Assembly: GCF_029953285.1 (NCBI RefSeq)
Contig: NZ_JASAOI010000031.1
Coordinates: forward strand, 62,001 to 126,000
From: Yinghuangia seranimata
GTDB taxonomy: Bacteria > Actinomycetota > Actinomycetes > Streptomycetales > Streptomycetaceae
DNA: 64,000 bases
Reading direction: 5' to 3'
The notes beneath the pieces are model-generated. The model was not told the DNA's origin. It made no database searches and saw nothing but the letters and a program-made list of their open reading frames with translations. A program made the position numbers and the translations under genes. Position 1 is the stretch's first letter. Each line of letters starts with the position of its first letter. Positions 7,967-15,752 of this stretch are shown here, in pieces.

Positions 7967-8710
7967 ATGCCGCGTGTGTTTTCCGGGGAACCGGACGCCG
8001 ACCTGTCCGGGGCGTCCCCGCGTACCTCCGCCTCCGGGCACTCCGGACCCACGACAGACGACCACACCGTTCCCCAACTCACGACTGCGAATCCGGTGAC
8101 GACAGCAAAGTCCGCGGCACCCAAGCCGTCCGCTCCCCGTAACCCCGTCCACGCCTCGGGCGTCCCCAAGCCCGGGCCGCCGCGCCCTGCCGCGCCGAAG
8201 CCCGGCCCCCCGCGTCCGCAGGCCGCGGTGCCCGCACCGGCCGCTCCCGTGGAGCGGACCGAACCGACCCCCAAGCCCGCTGCCGGCGGGGCGTCCGTCC
8301 CGGCCGCGCGCCAGGAGACGCAGCCGTCCGGCCCCGACATCCGCCTGGTGTCCGCCACGCCGGAGACCGCGCTGGACGTCGCGGACGAGACCGTGGACTC
8401 GCTGCTCGACCAGGGCACCGCGCCCGACTCGATCCTCGTGCTGACCACCGGTGAAGCGCACCCGTGGCAGCAGCACGAGGAGTCGTTCGGCGCGGAGCAG
8501 TACTGGCGCCAGTTCACGGAGGGCCGCGACGTGTTCTACGCACCGGCCCTGAACGACCGTCAGCTCCGTCGCGACACCGTCGTGCTCGTCGTCAACGGCT
8601 TCGCCGACCAGGCGCGCTCGACCGACGCGATCGTGTCCGCGCTCGGCGCGGGCCGCGCGGTGATCGTGTGCGGCGACCTCGACCAGGTCCGGGCGCTCAC
8701 CGGACTCTGA
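7967..8710 (+). CDS. Pro-rich protein with UvrD C-terminal-like domain
   Basis: 247 residues from ATG 7967; TAAGAC lies eight bases upstream, so the message may be leaderless. The first about 120 residues are low complexity (Pro/Ala/Lys). The remainder (about 125-247) looks like the last part of a UvrD/Rep-type superfamily 1 helicase: a 'HPWQQHEESFGAEQYWRQ' region, then 'RRDTVVLVVNGFADQAR...ALGAGRAVIVCGDLDQVRAL', comparable to the final motif where helicases end '...sRAr..LvvcGd'. No Walker A or motor domain is present, so it cannot be a helicase alone. It could be a protein-protein adaptor or a domain remnant. It sits downstream of the TerD fusion. Assignment of the domain is by eye only. 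Confidence 0.6.
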   Translation: MPRVFSGEPDADLSGASPRTSASGHSGPTTDDHTVPQLTTANPVTTAKSAAPKPSAPRNPVHASGVPKPGPPRPAAPKPGPPRPQAAVPAPAAPVERTEPTPKPAAGGASVPAARQETQPSGPDIRLVSATPETALDVADETVDSLLDQGTAPDSILVLTTGEAHPWQQHEESFGAEQYWRQFTEGRDVFYAPALNDRQLRRDTVVLVVNGFADQARSTDAIVSALGAGRAVIVCGDLDQVRALTGL

Positions 8711-8836
8711 TCGCGGAAACCGCCGCGGAGGACCGCCCGGTGCGCACGATGCGGCCGGGCGGCTCGACGCTGCCTACCACAGGCGGGGTTGCGGCGACGC
8801 AGTCCACGGACGACCCGCACACGCGGGCCGGAAGTC

Positions 8837-8939
8837 GGCTACGGTTCCTTCCCATGTCGGAATCGTCTTCGGTGGCCCGGCAACCGGGCCCGTTCTCGGC
8901 CGAACCCAGTGGGCTACGGTTCCCTTCCATGTCCGAATC
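8837..8939 (+). repeat. Imperfect direct repeat duplicating a leaderless promoter and start codon
   Basis: The 28-base segments 8837-8864 and 8912-8939 match at 25 of 28 positions and lie 75 bases (25 codons) apart. Each contains TACGGT followed eight bases later by ATG (8854 and 8929), then codons for S-E-S. Both ATGs are in frame with the same gene. Copies differ at three bases. Confidence 0.85.
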
Positions 8940-9303
8940 CCCGTCTATAGCCCAGCTGCTCGACCGCTTCCTGAGCGATCAGGAAGACCGGTTGACCCTC
9001 CAGCAGTACCGCGCGTGCAGCACCGTCGTGGACATGCTGGCCGCGTACCTCAACCGCTATGCGTTCGCGACGCTCAACGTCGTGGACCGCAAGGAGTGGG
9101 ACGAGGCGTACGAGGCCGGGGACACCGAGGCGTTCTGCAACCTGTTCGGCGTCCGCAAACTGGTCATCGGGATCAAGCCGTTCCACGGCGAGCACCTCAG
9201 GGGGCGTCTCCGCGCTCCTGAGATGGTCCAGGAGCATGCTCTGACGGTCACCTCCGAGCTCGCCGACTGGCTGGCGTCCGAGGGCCTGTCCGGCGGCGCG
9301 TGA
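8854..9303 (+). CDS. Small protein of unknown function with two alternative starts
   Basis: I do not recognise this gene. From ATG 8854 it encodes 149 residues, from ATG 8929 124. The extra 25 residues (MSESSSVARQPGPF...) are a diverged copy of the start of the shorter form. The shorter form begins with helical segments (SIAQLLDRFLSDQEDRLTLQQYRACSTVVDMLAAYLNRYA) that look like the N-terminal helical part of a SAM/core-binding fold. Then come acidic and hydrophobic blocks ending ELADWLASEGL. There is one Cys at CNLFGV. Neither start has a ribosome site; both have a TACGGT -10-like box eight bases upstream. The shorter product is preferred because the 5' extension is low complexity. No catalytic motif is seen. 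Confidence 0.65.
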   Translation: MSESSSVARQPGPFSAEPSGLRFPSMSESPSIAQLLDRFLSDQEDRLTLQQYRACSTVVDMLAAYLNRYAFATLNVVDRKEWDEAYEAGDTEAFCNLFGVRKLVIGIKPFHGEHLRGRLRAPEMVQEHALTVTSELADWLASEGLSGGA

Positions 9304-9643
9304 GGCGATCTGCGGCCCGTTGAGGGCCGCGCGGGCCGCACCCTGAGGCGAGACCGACGCGGCGCGTCTCGCCGCCCGTTCCTGACGTCCAGTCAGAGGC
9401 GGTGTGCGGAACCGCGATCCGAGCCTGCCCCGCGGCGGCCGCGGCGGACCGCCCGAGTCGGGCCGTGCCGCGTGCCCTCGTCGTGCCCCGGTCCGAGCGA
9501 CGGCCCGGCGCGCGTGACCGTTCGACGGCTCGGCGGCGAACTGCCGCTGGGTGCACACCTCGTGGAGCGTCGGCACGGTCGCGAGGACGGCACGCGGCGC
9601 TGATCCGTGCCCGGCGGGATTCCGGTCCCGCGCGGGTCTGGCG
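9304..9643. other. 340-base convergent intergenic region
   Basis: It separates a plus-strand and a minus-strand gene. Apart from the terminator-like inverted repeat at 9347-9373 I see no gene or operator; open frames here lack codon bias. Confidence 0.5.
9347..9373. terminator. Weak hairpin between convergent genes
   Basis: GGCGAGAC (9347-9354) pairs with GTCTCGCC (9366-9373) around an 11-base loop. There is no T-run. It may terminate the small gene ending at 9303. Confidence 0.4.
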
Positions 9644-10549
9644 TCAGGACCAGGCGGTCAGGGGCGGGGCCACGTCCGACAGGTAGCGCACCGACGCGGT
9701 CGCGTGCAGGGCGGGAACATCGCCTGCCGCGATGCTTCCCGGTTCTTCCACGCGTCTTGGCGCGGACGGGAGTTCGACCGCGCGGGCGACCGCCACCAGT
9801 TCACCGCCACCCGCCACGCGGACCGGCGGGGCCGACGACGCGGCGGGCGCTGCTGCGGGTGCCGGGTTCGCGACGATCGCCGCAGCGGCGGGACGTTGCG
9901 GCCTGCTCGGCGTGACCCGGCTGGGACGGGTGCCGCGCCGCCGGGTTCCGGCGGCCCGGGACGGATCGCGCGGCGTTTTCCGCGCGCTCTGGACAACGCC
10001 CGCCGTCGTGCCCGGTACGCGGACCGGCACCGGGGTGCGTCCTTCGCGGCCGTCGCCGACCACCTGCCAGCCGTCCTCCGCCAGGACGACCGCCGCGCCG
10101 CAGCGCAGGCCGTGCAGCTCGCAGGCGTCGCGCAGGCCCCACATCCACCGGCCGTCGTCCGGCTCCCAGCCGCGCGAGCCGTCGCGGCACAGCAGCAGCA
10201 CGGTGGTGCGCACCGGTGCCGGGCGGCGCAGGTCGTCCGGGACGATCATGCGCAGGTTGGCCAGGATCACGTTGCGGCACTGCCAGCCGTCCGGCTCGCC
10301 GTCTCCGGTGTCGAGCGGGAACGAGGCGCTGGCCACCGGCCGCCCTTCCGCGTCCAGGACGGCGACGACCGCGGTGCCGGCCTCGGGCCGGTGCAGTTCG
10401 TGGAGCCGCGCGACGAGTCGGCGCGGATCGCGCAGCAGCGGCACCCCGGAGGCCTGCCACGCGGCGGGGTCGAGCAGGCGCACCGGCTCGGCGGCGATGC
10501 TTCTGGTCAGCGGGGTCCGGACGGCTGAGGCGGTGGCGGCGGTGGGCAC
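9644..10549 (-). CDS. Conserved hypothetical protein, function unknown
   Basis: 301 residues from GTG 10549, with a good ribosome site (GAAGGAGG ending about four bases upstream). The N-terminal half (about 20-175) looks globular, with a 'LLRDPRRLVARLHELHRPEAGTAVVAVLDAEGRPVASASF' segment and further beta-rich strands (VRTTVLLLCRDGSRGWEPDDGRWMWGLRDACELHGLRCGAAVVLAEDGWQVV). This pattern, strand-turn-strand with a final 'W-x-V-V', recalls a JAB/RadC-like or DUF4192-neighbour fold, but I cannot assign it. The C-terminal about 120 residues are Ala/Pro/Arg-rich and probably disordered. It stands alone, with a lower-GC promoter region upstream that contains a perfect palindrome. Confidence 0.7.
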   Translation of the reverse strand: MPTAATASAVRTPLTRSIAAEPVRLLDPAAWQASGVPLLRDPRRLVARLHELHRPEAGTAVVAVLDAEGRPVASASFPLDTGDGEPDGWQCRNVILANLRMIVPDDLRRPAPVRTTVLLLCRDGSRGWEPDDGRWMWGLRDACELHGLRCGAAVVLAEDGWQVVGDGREGRTPVPVRVPGTTAGVVQSARKTPRDPSRAAGTRRRGTRPSRVTPSRPQRPAAAAIVANPAPAAAPAASSAPPVRVAGGGELVAVARAVELPSAPRRVEEPGSIAAGDVPALHATASVRYLSDVAPPLTAWS

Positions 10550-10907
10550 GGCCCTCCTTCGGTCCGGGGGCGGGCCCGGTCAGCGCGGACCCCGCCGTCA
10601 GCCGATGTAGTCGCGCGCACGCCGAACCAGGGCTATCGGACCACAAAGTGATTCGATGCCTGAAGATCGCCAGGGCGCTAAGTCGATTCTCGCGTGTGTG
10701 TGGGAGGACCGGCAACACGCGGGCGTGATCGGCTGCATAGGAAATGCAGGTTTCACGTCCCTGTCATCTGTGCGCCGGGCGGAAGCCGCATGCTCCGGAT
10801 CAATCGGAATTGATAAGGAAAGCGTCATTTGCGGCAAATTCCCGAGCGTGCTCACGCCGACAGCCCCGCCTGCGGGTCGGCGTCGACCGTGGTCCTGGCG
10901 CCGCCGC
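10550..10907. other. 358-base lower-GC intergenic region with a palindrome
   Basis: This is one of the least GC-rich stretches of the window. It probably carries the promoter of the gene ending at 9644 and the transcript end of recQ. It contains the perfect palindrome at 10799-10814. No open frame with coding bias is seen. Confidence 0.6.
10799..10814. promoter_or_regulatory. Perfect palindrome ATCAAT-N4-ATTGAT
   Basis: ATCAAT (10799-10804), CGGA, ATTGAT (10809-10814). It is AT-rich inside a GC-rich genome and lies about 250 bases upstream of the minus-strand gene starting at 10549. It could be a TetR/LacI-type operator; the regulator is unknown. Confidence 0.5.
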
Positions 10908-13079
10908 TCAGGCTTCGACGGCGAGGACGAACGGCAGGACCTCCTGGGCGCCGGCCTGCCGCAGCAGCCGGGCCGCGACCGTGATGGTCCAACCCGTGTC
11001 CGCCCGGTCGTCGACCAGGAGGACGGGCGCCCCGAGGCCGCGCACGGCCTCCGCCAGCTCCGGCGGGACGGTGAACGCGCCCGACAGCGCTCGCAGCCGC
11101 TGCGCGCTGTTGCTGCGGGCCGGGGCCGGCACCGCCCCGGGCGCGTACTCGATCCGCCCCAGCAGCGGCAGCCGCCCGACCTGGGAGAGCCGGGCCCCGA
11201 GGCTGTCGACGAGCGTGCCGTGCGTGCGCGAGGCGAGGGTGACCACGCCCCCGGGCCTGCGCTCCCATCCCCAGGTCGCCAGGACCTGGACGACGGCGGC
11301 GAACACGTCGTCGGGCACCGGGCCGTCCGCCGCGTCGGGGGCCAGCAGCGGCCGCAGCCTGTTGCCCCACCCGATGTCGGACAGACGGCCCAGCGCCCGC
11401 CCCGTCCCGGCCTGCTCGCCGGCCGGGATGCGGCCCTTGAGCTCGACCCCGGCCTCGCTCATGCCGGTCGGCCACATGAGGCGGGGCTTGAGATCGACGC
11501 CGGGGCGGCCGAGTTCGGCGCGCGCGGCCTCGAGCGCGGCCGGGTCGACGCGGTCGTCGTAGCGCGGTCCGGCGCACGCGTCGCAGCGGCCGCACGGCCC
11601 GGCCTGCTCGTCGTCGAGCTGGCGGCGCAGGAACTCCAGTCGGCAGCCCTTCGTCGCCACGTAGTCCCGCATTGCCTGCTGCTCCTGGGCGCGGGCCTGG
11701 GCGACGCGGTCGTAGCGCCCCGCGTCGTACCGCCACGGCTGGCCGGTGGCGATCCAGCCGCCCTTGACCCGGCGGGCGGCGCCGTCCACGTCGAGCACCT
11801 TGAGCATGAGCTCGAGGCGGTTGCGGCGCAGGTCCACGCGCGGCTCCAGGGCGGCGGTGGACAGTGGGCGCCCCGCCTCGGCGAGAACGTTCAGCGTGCG
11901 GTGGACCTGGTCCTCGGGCGGGAAGCCGAGGGAGGCGAAGTAGCGCCAGATCGCCTCGTCCTCCCGGCCAGGGAGCAGGAGGACGTCGGCGCGCTCGACG
12001 GCGCGGCCCGCGCGGCCGATCTGCTGGTAGTAGGCGATGGGCGACTGCGGCGCGCCGAGGTGGATGACGAAGCCCAGGTCGCCCTTGTCGAAGCCCATGC
12101 CGAGGGCCGAGGTCGCGACCAGGGCCTTGACCCGGTTGGCCAGCAGGTCGGCCTCGGCGGCCTGCCGCTCCGCGTCCTCGGTCTTGCCGGAGTAGGCGGC
12201 CACCGTGTGGCCGCGGGCGCGCAGGTAGGCGGTGACCTCCTCGGCCGCCGCGACCGTGAGGGTGTAGATGATGCCGGAGCCCGGGAGCTCGTTGAGGTGG
12301 GTGTCGAGCCAGGCGAGCCGGTGCGCCGCGTCGGGCAGGCGCAGCACGCCGAGGGTGAGGCTCTCGCGGTCCAGCGAGCCGCGCAGGACCATGGCGTCGG
12401 TGTTGTCGGCGCCGGTGCCGAGCTGCTCGGCCACGTCCGCCGTGACGCGCGCGTTGGCGGTGGCGGTGGTGGCGAGGACCGGCACCCCGTAGGGGAGGTC
12501 GCCCAGCAGGGTGCGAAGCCTGCGGTAGTCGGGGCGGAAGTCGTGGCCCCAGTCGGAGACGCAGTGCGCCTCGTCGACCACGAGCAGGCCGCAGGTGGCG
12601 GCGAGCTTGGGGAGCACGGTGTCGCGGAAGTCGGGGTTGTTGAGGCGCTCGGGGCTGACGAGCAGGACGTCGACGTTTCCGTCGGCGACCTCGGCCTGCA
12701 CCGCGTCCCAGTCGTCCATGTTGGCGGAGTTGATCGTGCGTGCGCGGATGCCCGCTCGGGCGGCGGAGTCGATCTGGTTGCGCATGAGCGCGAGCAGCGG
12801 CGACACGATGACGGTCGGGCCCGCGCCGCGTGCCCGCAGCAGCGCGGTCGCCACGAAGTAGACCGCGGACTTGCCCCAGCCGGTGCGCTGCACGACCAGC
12901 ACCCGGCGCCGCTCCGCGACCAGGGCGTGGACCGCGCGCCACTGGTCCTCGCGCAGCCGCGCGGAGTCGCCCGCCAGGCCCCGCAGCACCGCGTCCGCCT
13001 CGGCGCGGAGCGCGGCCGCGTCGGGGTGTGCGGAAGCGTCGGAGGGGCCTGGGCCTGGGGTGCCGGCTGCGGTGGTCAT
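10908..13079 (-). CDS. recQ: RecQ-family ATP-dependent DNA helicase with C-terminal PRTase-like segment
   Basis: 723 residues from ATG 13079; AAAGGAG four bases upstream decides this start over an upstream in-frame ATG at 13109. It is a superfamily 2 helicase that unwinds recombination and repair intermediates 3'->5'. It has Walker A TGWGKS (66-71), DEAHCVSDWGHDFRP (from 170), TTATAN, and motif V/VI regions ALGMGFDKGD and QQIGRAGR. A RecQ zinc site follows (GCRLEFLRR...CGRCDAC). Beyond the usual core, the last about 100 residues end in VLLVDDRADTGWT (about 686-698). This matches the PRPP-binding loop of type I phosphoribosyltransferases and is followed by a helix and a VLPFVLA strand. No HRDC domain is seen. 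It is monocistronic, divergent from the aldo/keto reductase. Confidence 0.93.
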   Translation of the reverse strand: MTTAAGTPGPGPSDASAHPDAAALRAEADAVLRGLAGDSARLREDQWRAVHALVAERRRVLVVQRTGWGKSAVYFVATALLRARGAGPTVIVSPLLALMRNQIDSAARAGIRARTINSANMDDWDAVQAEVADGNVDVLLVSPERLNNPDFRDTVLPKLAATCGLLVVDEAHCVSDWGHDFRPDYRRLRTLLGDLPYGVPVLATTATANARVTADVAEQLGTGADNTDAMVLRGSLDRESLTLGVLRLPDAAHRLAWLDTHLNELPGSGIIYTLTVAAAEEVTAYLRARGHTVAAYSGKTEDAERQAAEADLLANRVKALVATSALGMGFDKGDLGFVIHLGAPQSPIAYYQQIGRAGRAVERADVLLLPGREDEAIWRYFASLGFPPEDQVHRTLNVLAEAGRPLSTAALEPRVDLRRNRLELMLKVLDVDGAARRVKGGWIATGQPWRYDAGRYDRVAQARAQEQQAMRDYVATKGCRLEFLRRQLDDEQAGPCGRCDACAGPRYDDRVDPAALEAARAELGRPGVDLKPRLMWPTGMSEAGVELKGRIPAGEQAGTGRALGRLSDIGWGNRLRPLLAPDAADGPVPDDVFAAVVQVLATWGWERRPGGVVTLASRTHGTLVDSLGARLSQVGRLPLLGRIEYAPGAVPAPARSNSAQRLRALSGAFTVPPELAEAVRGLGAPVLLVDDRADTGWTITVAARLLRQAGAQEVLPFVLAVEA

Positions 13080-13263
13080 GCGCTCCTTTCTAGTCGGTGT
13101 GCCGGACAAACCGGGAATCCGCGCCGCGCGGCAGTGGAGAAACGTTCAGGCTCGGCCGTCGGCTGTGGATTTCCGGTGCCGGGGCTTGGCCGGCGGCGCG
13201 CGGCGCGGAAGTGTGGGCGGAAAGCGGGCGAAACGCCGGCGGAGGGCTACCGGGGAGGACCAG

Positions 13264-14250
13264 GTGCGCTATCTCGACGTCGAGGGGTTCCCGAGGATCA
13301 GTCGGATCGGCCTGGGCACGTGGCAGTTCGGCTCGCGGCAATGGGGCTACGGCGACGCGTACGACACGGTGACCGCCCGCGCGCTGGTCGGCCGCGCCCT
13401 CGAACTCGGCGTGACGCTCTTCGACACCGCCGAGGTCTACGGCCGCGGCGCCAGCGAGCGGATCCTCGGCGAAGCGCTCGGCTCGGAGGCGTCGCGGGTG
13501 GTCGTCGCCACGAAGTTCGCGCCGGTCCTGCCCCTCGCCCCGATAACGCGCGCGCGGGCGCGCGCGAGCCTCGGCCGGCTCGGCGTCGAGCGGATCAGCC
13601 TCTATCAGGCGCACTTCCCGAACCCGCTGTTCGGCATGGACACGGTCATGCAGGGCCTCGCCGAACTGCGGGACCAGAAGCTCGTGGACGAGGTCGGGGT
13701 CAGCAACTACGACCTGGCGCGGTGGCGGCGGGCCGAGCACGCCCTCGGCCACCGGGTGCTGAGCAACCAGGTCGAGTTCAGCCTCGTCCGGCCGGGGCCG
13801 GCGCGGGACCTCGTGCCGTGGGCCGCGGAGCACGGCCGGGTGGTGATCGCGTACAGCCCGCTGGGCCAGGGGCTGCTCGGGTGCCGGTACGACGCGTACA
13901 ACCCGCCTTCCGGATTCCGGGCCCGGCGGCCGCTGTTCCGGCCGGACAACCTGCGGCGGGCCACTCCGCTGCTCGAACTCCTGCAGGAGGTCGCGGCCGT
14001 GCACGGCGCCTCGCCCGGCCAGGTCGCGCTGGCGTGGGTGCTGCGGCACGGGCCGGTGGTCGCCATTCCGGGCGCGTCGAGCGTCGAGCAGCTGGAGCAG
14101 AACGTCGCGGCGGCGGAACTGGATCTGACGGACGACGAGTTCGCGGCGCTGAGCGAGTGCGCGGCGGCGTTCTCGCCGCTCCGGAGGGTCGGGCATTTTC
14201 CCGTCAAAGGCGGGTCGGCGCCATTCCCCGGCAGGGTGAACTCTCCCTGA
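13264..14250 (+). CDS. Aldo/keto reductase
   Basis: 328 residues from GTG 13264, preceded by GGGGAGGA. It is an NADPH-dependent oxidoreductase of the TIM-barrel AKR superfamily. The catalytic tetrad is visible: D54 and Y59 (FDTAEVYG), K84 (VVATKF) and H117 (SLYQAHFPNP). The cofactor-binding C-terminal region is also present (GHRVLSNQVEFSL ... IAYSPLGQGLL ... IPGASSVEQLEQNVAAAELDLTDDEFAAL). It resembles the AKR subgroup annotated as voltage-channel beta-like or pyridoxal reductase-like, acting on aldehydes or keto-sugars; the true substrate is not predictable. Its neighbours give no pathway. It diverges from recQ, with 184 bases between. Confidence 0.92.
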   Translation: MRYLDVEGFPRISRIGLGTWQFGSRQWGYGDAYDTVTARALVGRALELGVTLFDTAEVYGRGASERILGEALGSEASRVVVATKFAPVLPLAPITRARARASLGRLGVERISLYQAHFPNPLFGMDTVMQGLAELRDQKLVDEVGVSNYDLARWRRAEHALGHRVLSNQVEFSLVRPGPARDLVPWAAEHGRVVIAYSPLGQGLLGCRYDAYNPPSGFRARRPLFRPDNLRRATPLLELLQEVAAVHGASPGQVALAWVLRHGPVVAIPGASSVEQLEQNVAAAELDLTDDEFAALSECAAAFSPLRRVGHFPVKGGSAPFPGRVNSP

Positions 14251-14331
14251 TATCCACGGATTTAATGGCGCATTTTGGGTTGTCCACAGGCCGTTTCGCG
14301 TCGAGCTTGCGATTGGCCCACGCTCATGGGC

Positions 14332-15405
14332 ATGAGCGACATCGCCCTGAACCCGATGACCAATCAGACCGTGATCAACGTCTCGACCCCGGCCGACCTG
14401 ATCGAGGCCGTCCCCTACCTGCTCGGCGCCCAGCCCACGAACAGCCTGGTGATGGTGGGCATCCAGCCCGGCCCGAACGGCCGCGTCGCGCCGGTGCTGC
14501 GCGTCGACCTGCCGAACCGCACCCGGTTCGCGCAGGCCGCCGAGCGCTTCACCGGCGTGCTGATGCGGCACGGCGCGGTCGCGGCCTCGCTGATCGTGCA
14601 CGCCGACGCCGCGCCGCCCGAGGGGGACGCGCGCGACTACTACCGCCCGCTCTACCGGGCGATCGGGGCCGTCAGCAGGAGGGAGGGCCTGCGGCTCTTC
14701 GAGGCCGTGTGTGTAGCGGACGGCAGGTTCTGGTCCTACTTATGCGAGGGCTTCAGCTGCTGCCCCGAGGAGGGGCGGCCCGTGCCGGCCGGAGGCGACT
14801 CGGTCGTGGCGGCGGCCGCCGTGAGCGTAGGACTGCCGCCTCCGGTCCCGCTCGCCGACCTCGCCGAGCGGATCCGACCGCCGGAGGGCGACGAACAGGC
14901 CGCGGTGGAGGCCGCGTTCCGTGAGTGCAGGGCGCGCCTGCGGGCCCGCGCGCACGAGGACCACGGCGCGGTGGCCGGCCTGCGCCACGAGTCCATCGCG
15001 CTGCTCCAGGCGGCGCGCTCCCGGTTCCGCAAGGGCGACCGGGAGCTGACCAGCGCCGAAGCGGCCCGCCTGGTCTGCGGCATGCACGACCTCCAGGTCC
15101 GCGACCACGCGATGTCGTGGCAGGACGACAGGGGCGGCGGCCTGCTGGCGCTGTGGACCGGCCTCGCGCGCCTCTCGCCCGCCCCCGACTCGGCCGTTCC
15201 GCTGACGCTGGCGGCGTGGATCGCCTGGACCACCGAACAGCCCGCGTTCGCGCGCGTCGCGGTCAACCGCGCGCTGTACGACGACCCCGACTACACGATG
15301 GCCGGCCTGCTGCGCACGGCCGTCAACAGCTCGCTCAGCCCCGAGGAGTCCCGACGGGCGTTGTTCCCCAACGGCCGCGCCCCGCGGTTCAGGACGGAGA
15401 TGTGA
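14332..15405 (+). CDS. DUF4192 domain protein
   Basis: 357 residues from ATG 14332 (ATG 14326 is two codons earlier). The sequence matches the actinobacterial DUF4192 family: it opens with 'INVSTPADLIEAVPYLLGAQPTNSLVMVGI', continues with an alternating strand-helix region rich in Val/Ala, and has the family's WSYLCEGFSCCPEEGRPV block (Cys-Cys within about residues 143-146). The C-terminal half contains 'AAWIAWTTEQPAFARVAVNRALYDDPDYTMAGLL', resembling tetratricopeptide-like helices. Function is unknown in all members that I know of. The stop overlaps a possible start of a short downstream frame (ATGTGATG), and the debranching-like gene begins 345 bases later. Confidence 0.9.
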   Translation: MSDIALNPMTNQTVINVSTPADLIEAVPYLLGAQPTNSLVMVGIQPGPNGRVAPVLRVDLPNRTRFAQAAERFTGVLMRHGAVAASLIVHADAAPPEGDARDYYRPLYRAIGAVSRREGLRLFEAVCVADGRFWSYLCEGFSCCPEEGRPVPAGGDSVVAAAAVSVGLPPPVPLADLAERIRPPEGDEQAAVEAAFRECRARLRARAHEDHGAVAGLRHESIALLQAARSRFRKGDRELTSAEAARLVCGMHDLQVRDHAMSWQDDRGGGLLALWTGLARLSPAPDSAVPLTLAAWIAWTTEQPAFARVAVNRALYDDPDYTMAGLLRTAVNSSLSPEESRRALFPNGRAPRFRTEM

Positions 15406-15752
15406 TGCGTACCTTCCGAAGCGCCCTGCTGCCACACGCCCTGCTCGCCGACCCGCTGCTGCGAAGCCCGCTGACCGAGGCGCTCCGGCGGGGCCGGGAC
15501 GCCGCGCTGTCACGGCTGCGCGCCCTGCCCGCGTCGACCGCGCAGGGGTGGCGGACGGGGGTGGCGTGGGCCCGCCCGCGGCTGACGGATGTGCGTTCGC
15601 GTGTGCTCTCGCGTGACCCCGGCGGCCTCCGCGCGTTGGCCCTGCGAACGGGCACGCGGATCCGGACGTGCCTCAAGCCCGGCTCGGGGGCGGTCCTGTG
15701 GCCTCCGTGGGCGGCGACGCGAAGGCGGCAGGCCGGCGAGGAGCTTTCAGGT
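15405..15752 (+). other. Coding-like but unterminated frame between DUF4192 and debranching gene
   Basis: Of the 115 codons from ATG 15405, over 85% end in G or C, as in real genes here. A GGACGGAG ribosome site lies just upstream, and the ATG overlaps the DUF4192 stop. The frame begins MRTFRSALLPHALLADPLLR and is Arg/Leu/Ala-rich. It has no stop near 15750 but runs on out of frame across the next gene (open to 17318). It may be a small gene whose stop was lost, a frameshifted remnant, or chance. I recognise no family. The end given here is only where the next gene starts. Confidence 0.3.

Noticed and set aside
5155-8517. A 1120-codon minus-strand frame opposite the TerD fusion
   Set aside because: Shadow of the plus-strand genes; no domain, and composition dominated by Arg, Gly and Val.
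10656-14924. A very long open frame on the plus strand across recQ and the aldo/keto reductase
   Set aside because: It is the mirror of the strong G/C third-position bias of the real genes; its composition is Arg/Ala/Gly-rich without motifs and it crosses opposite-strand recQ.
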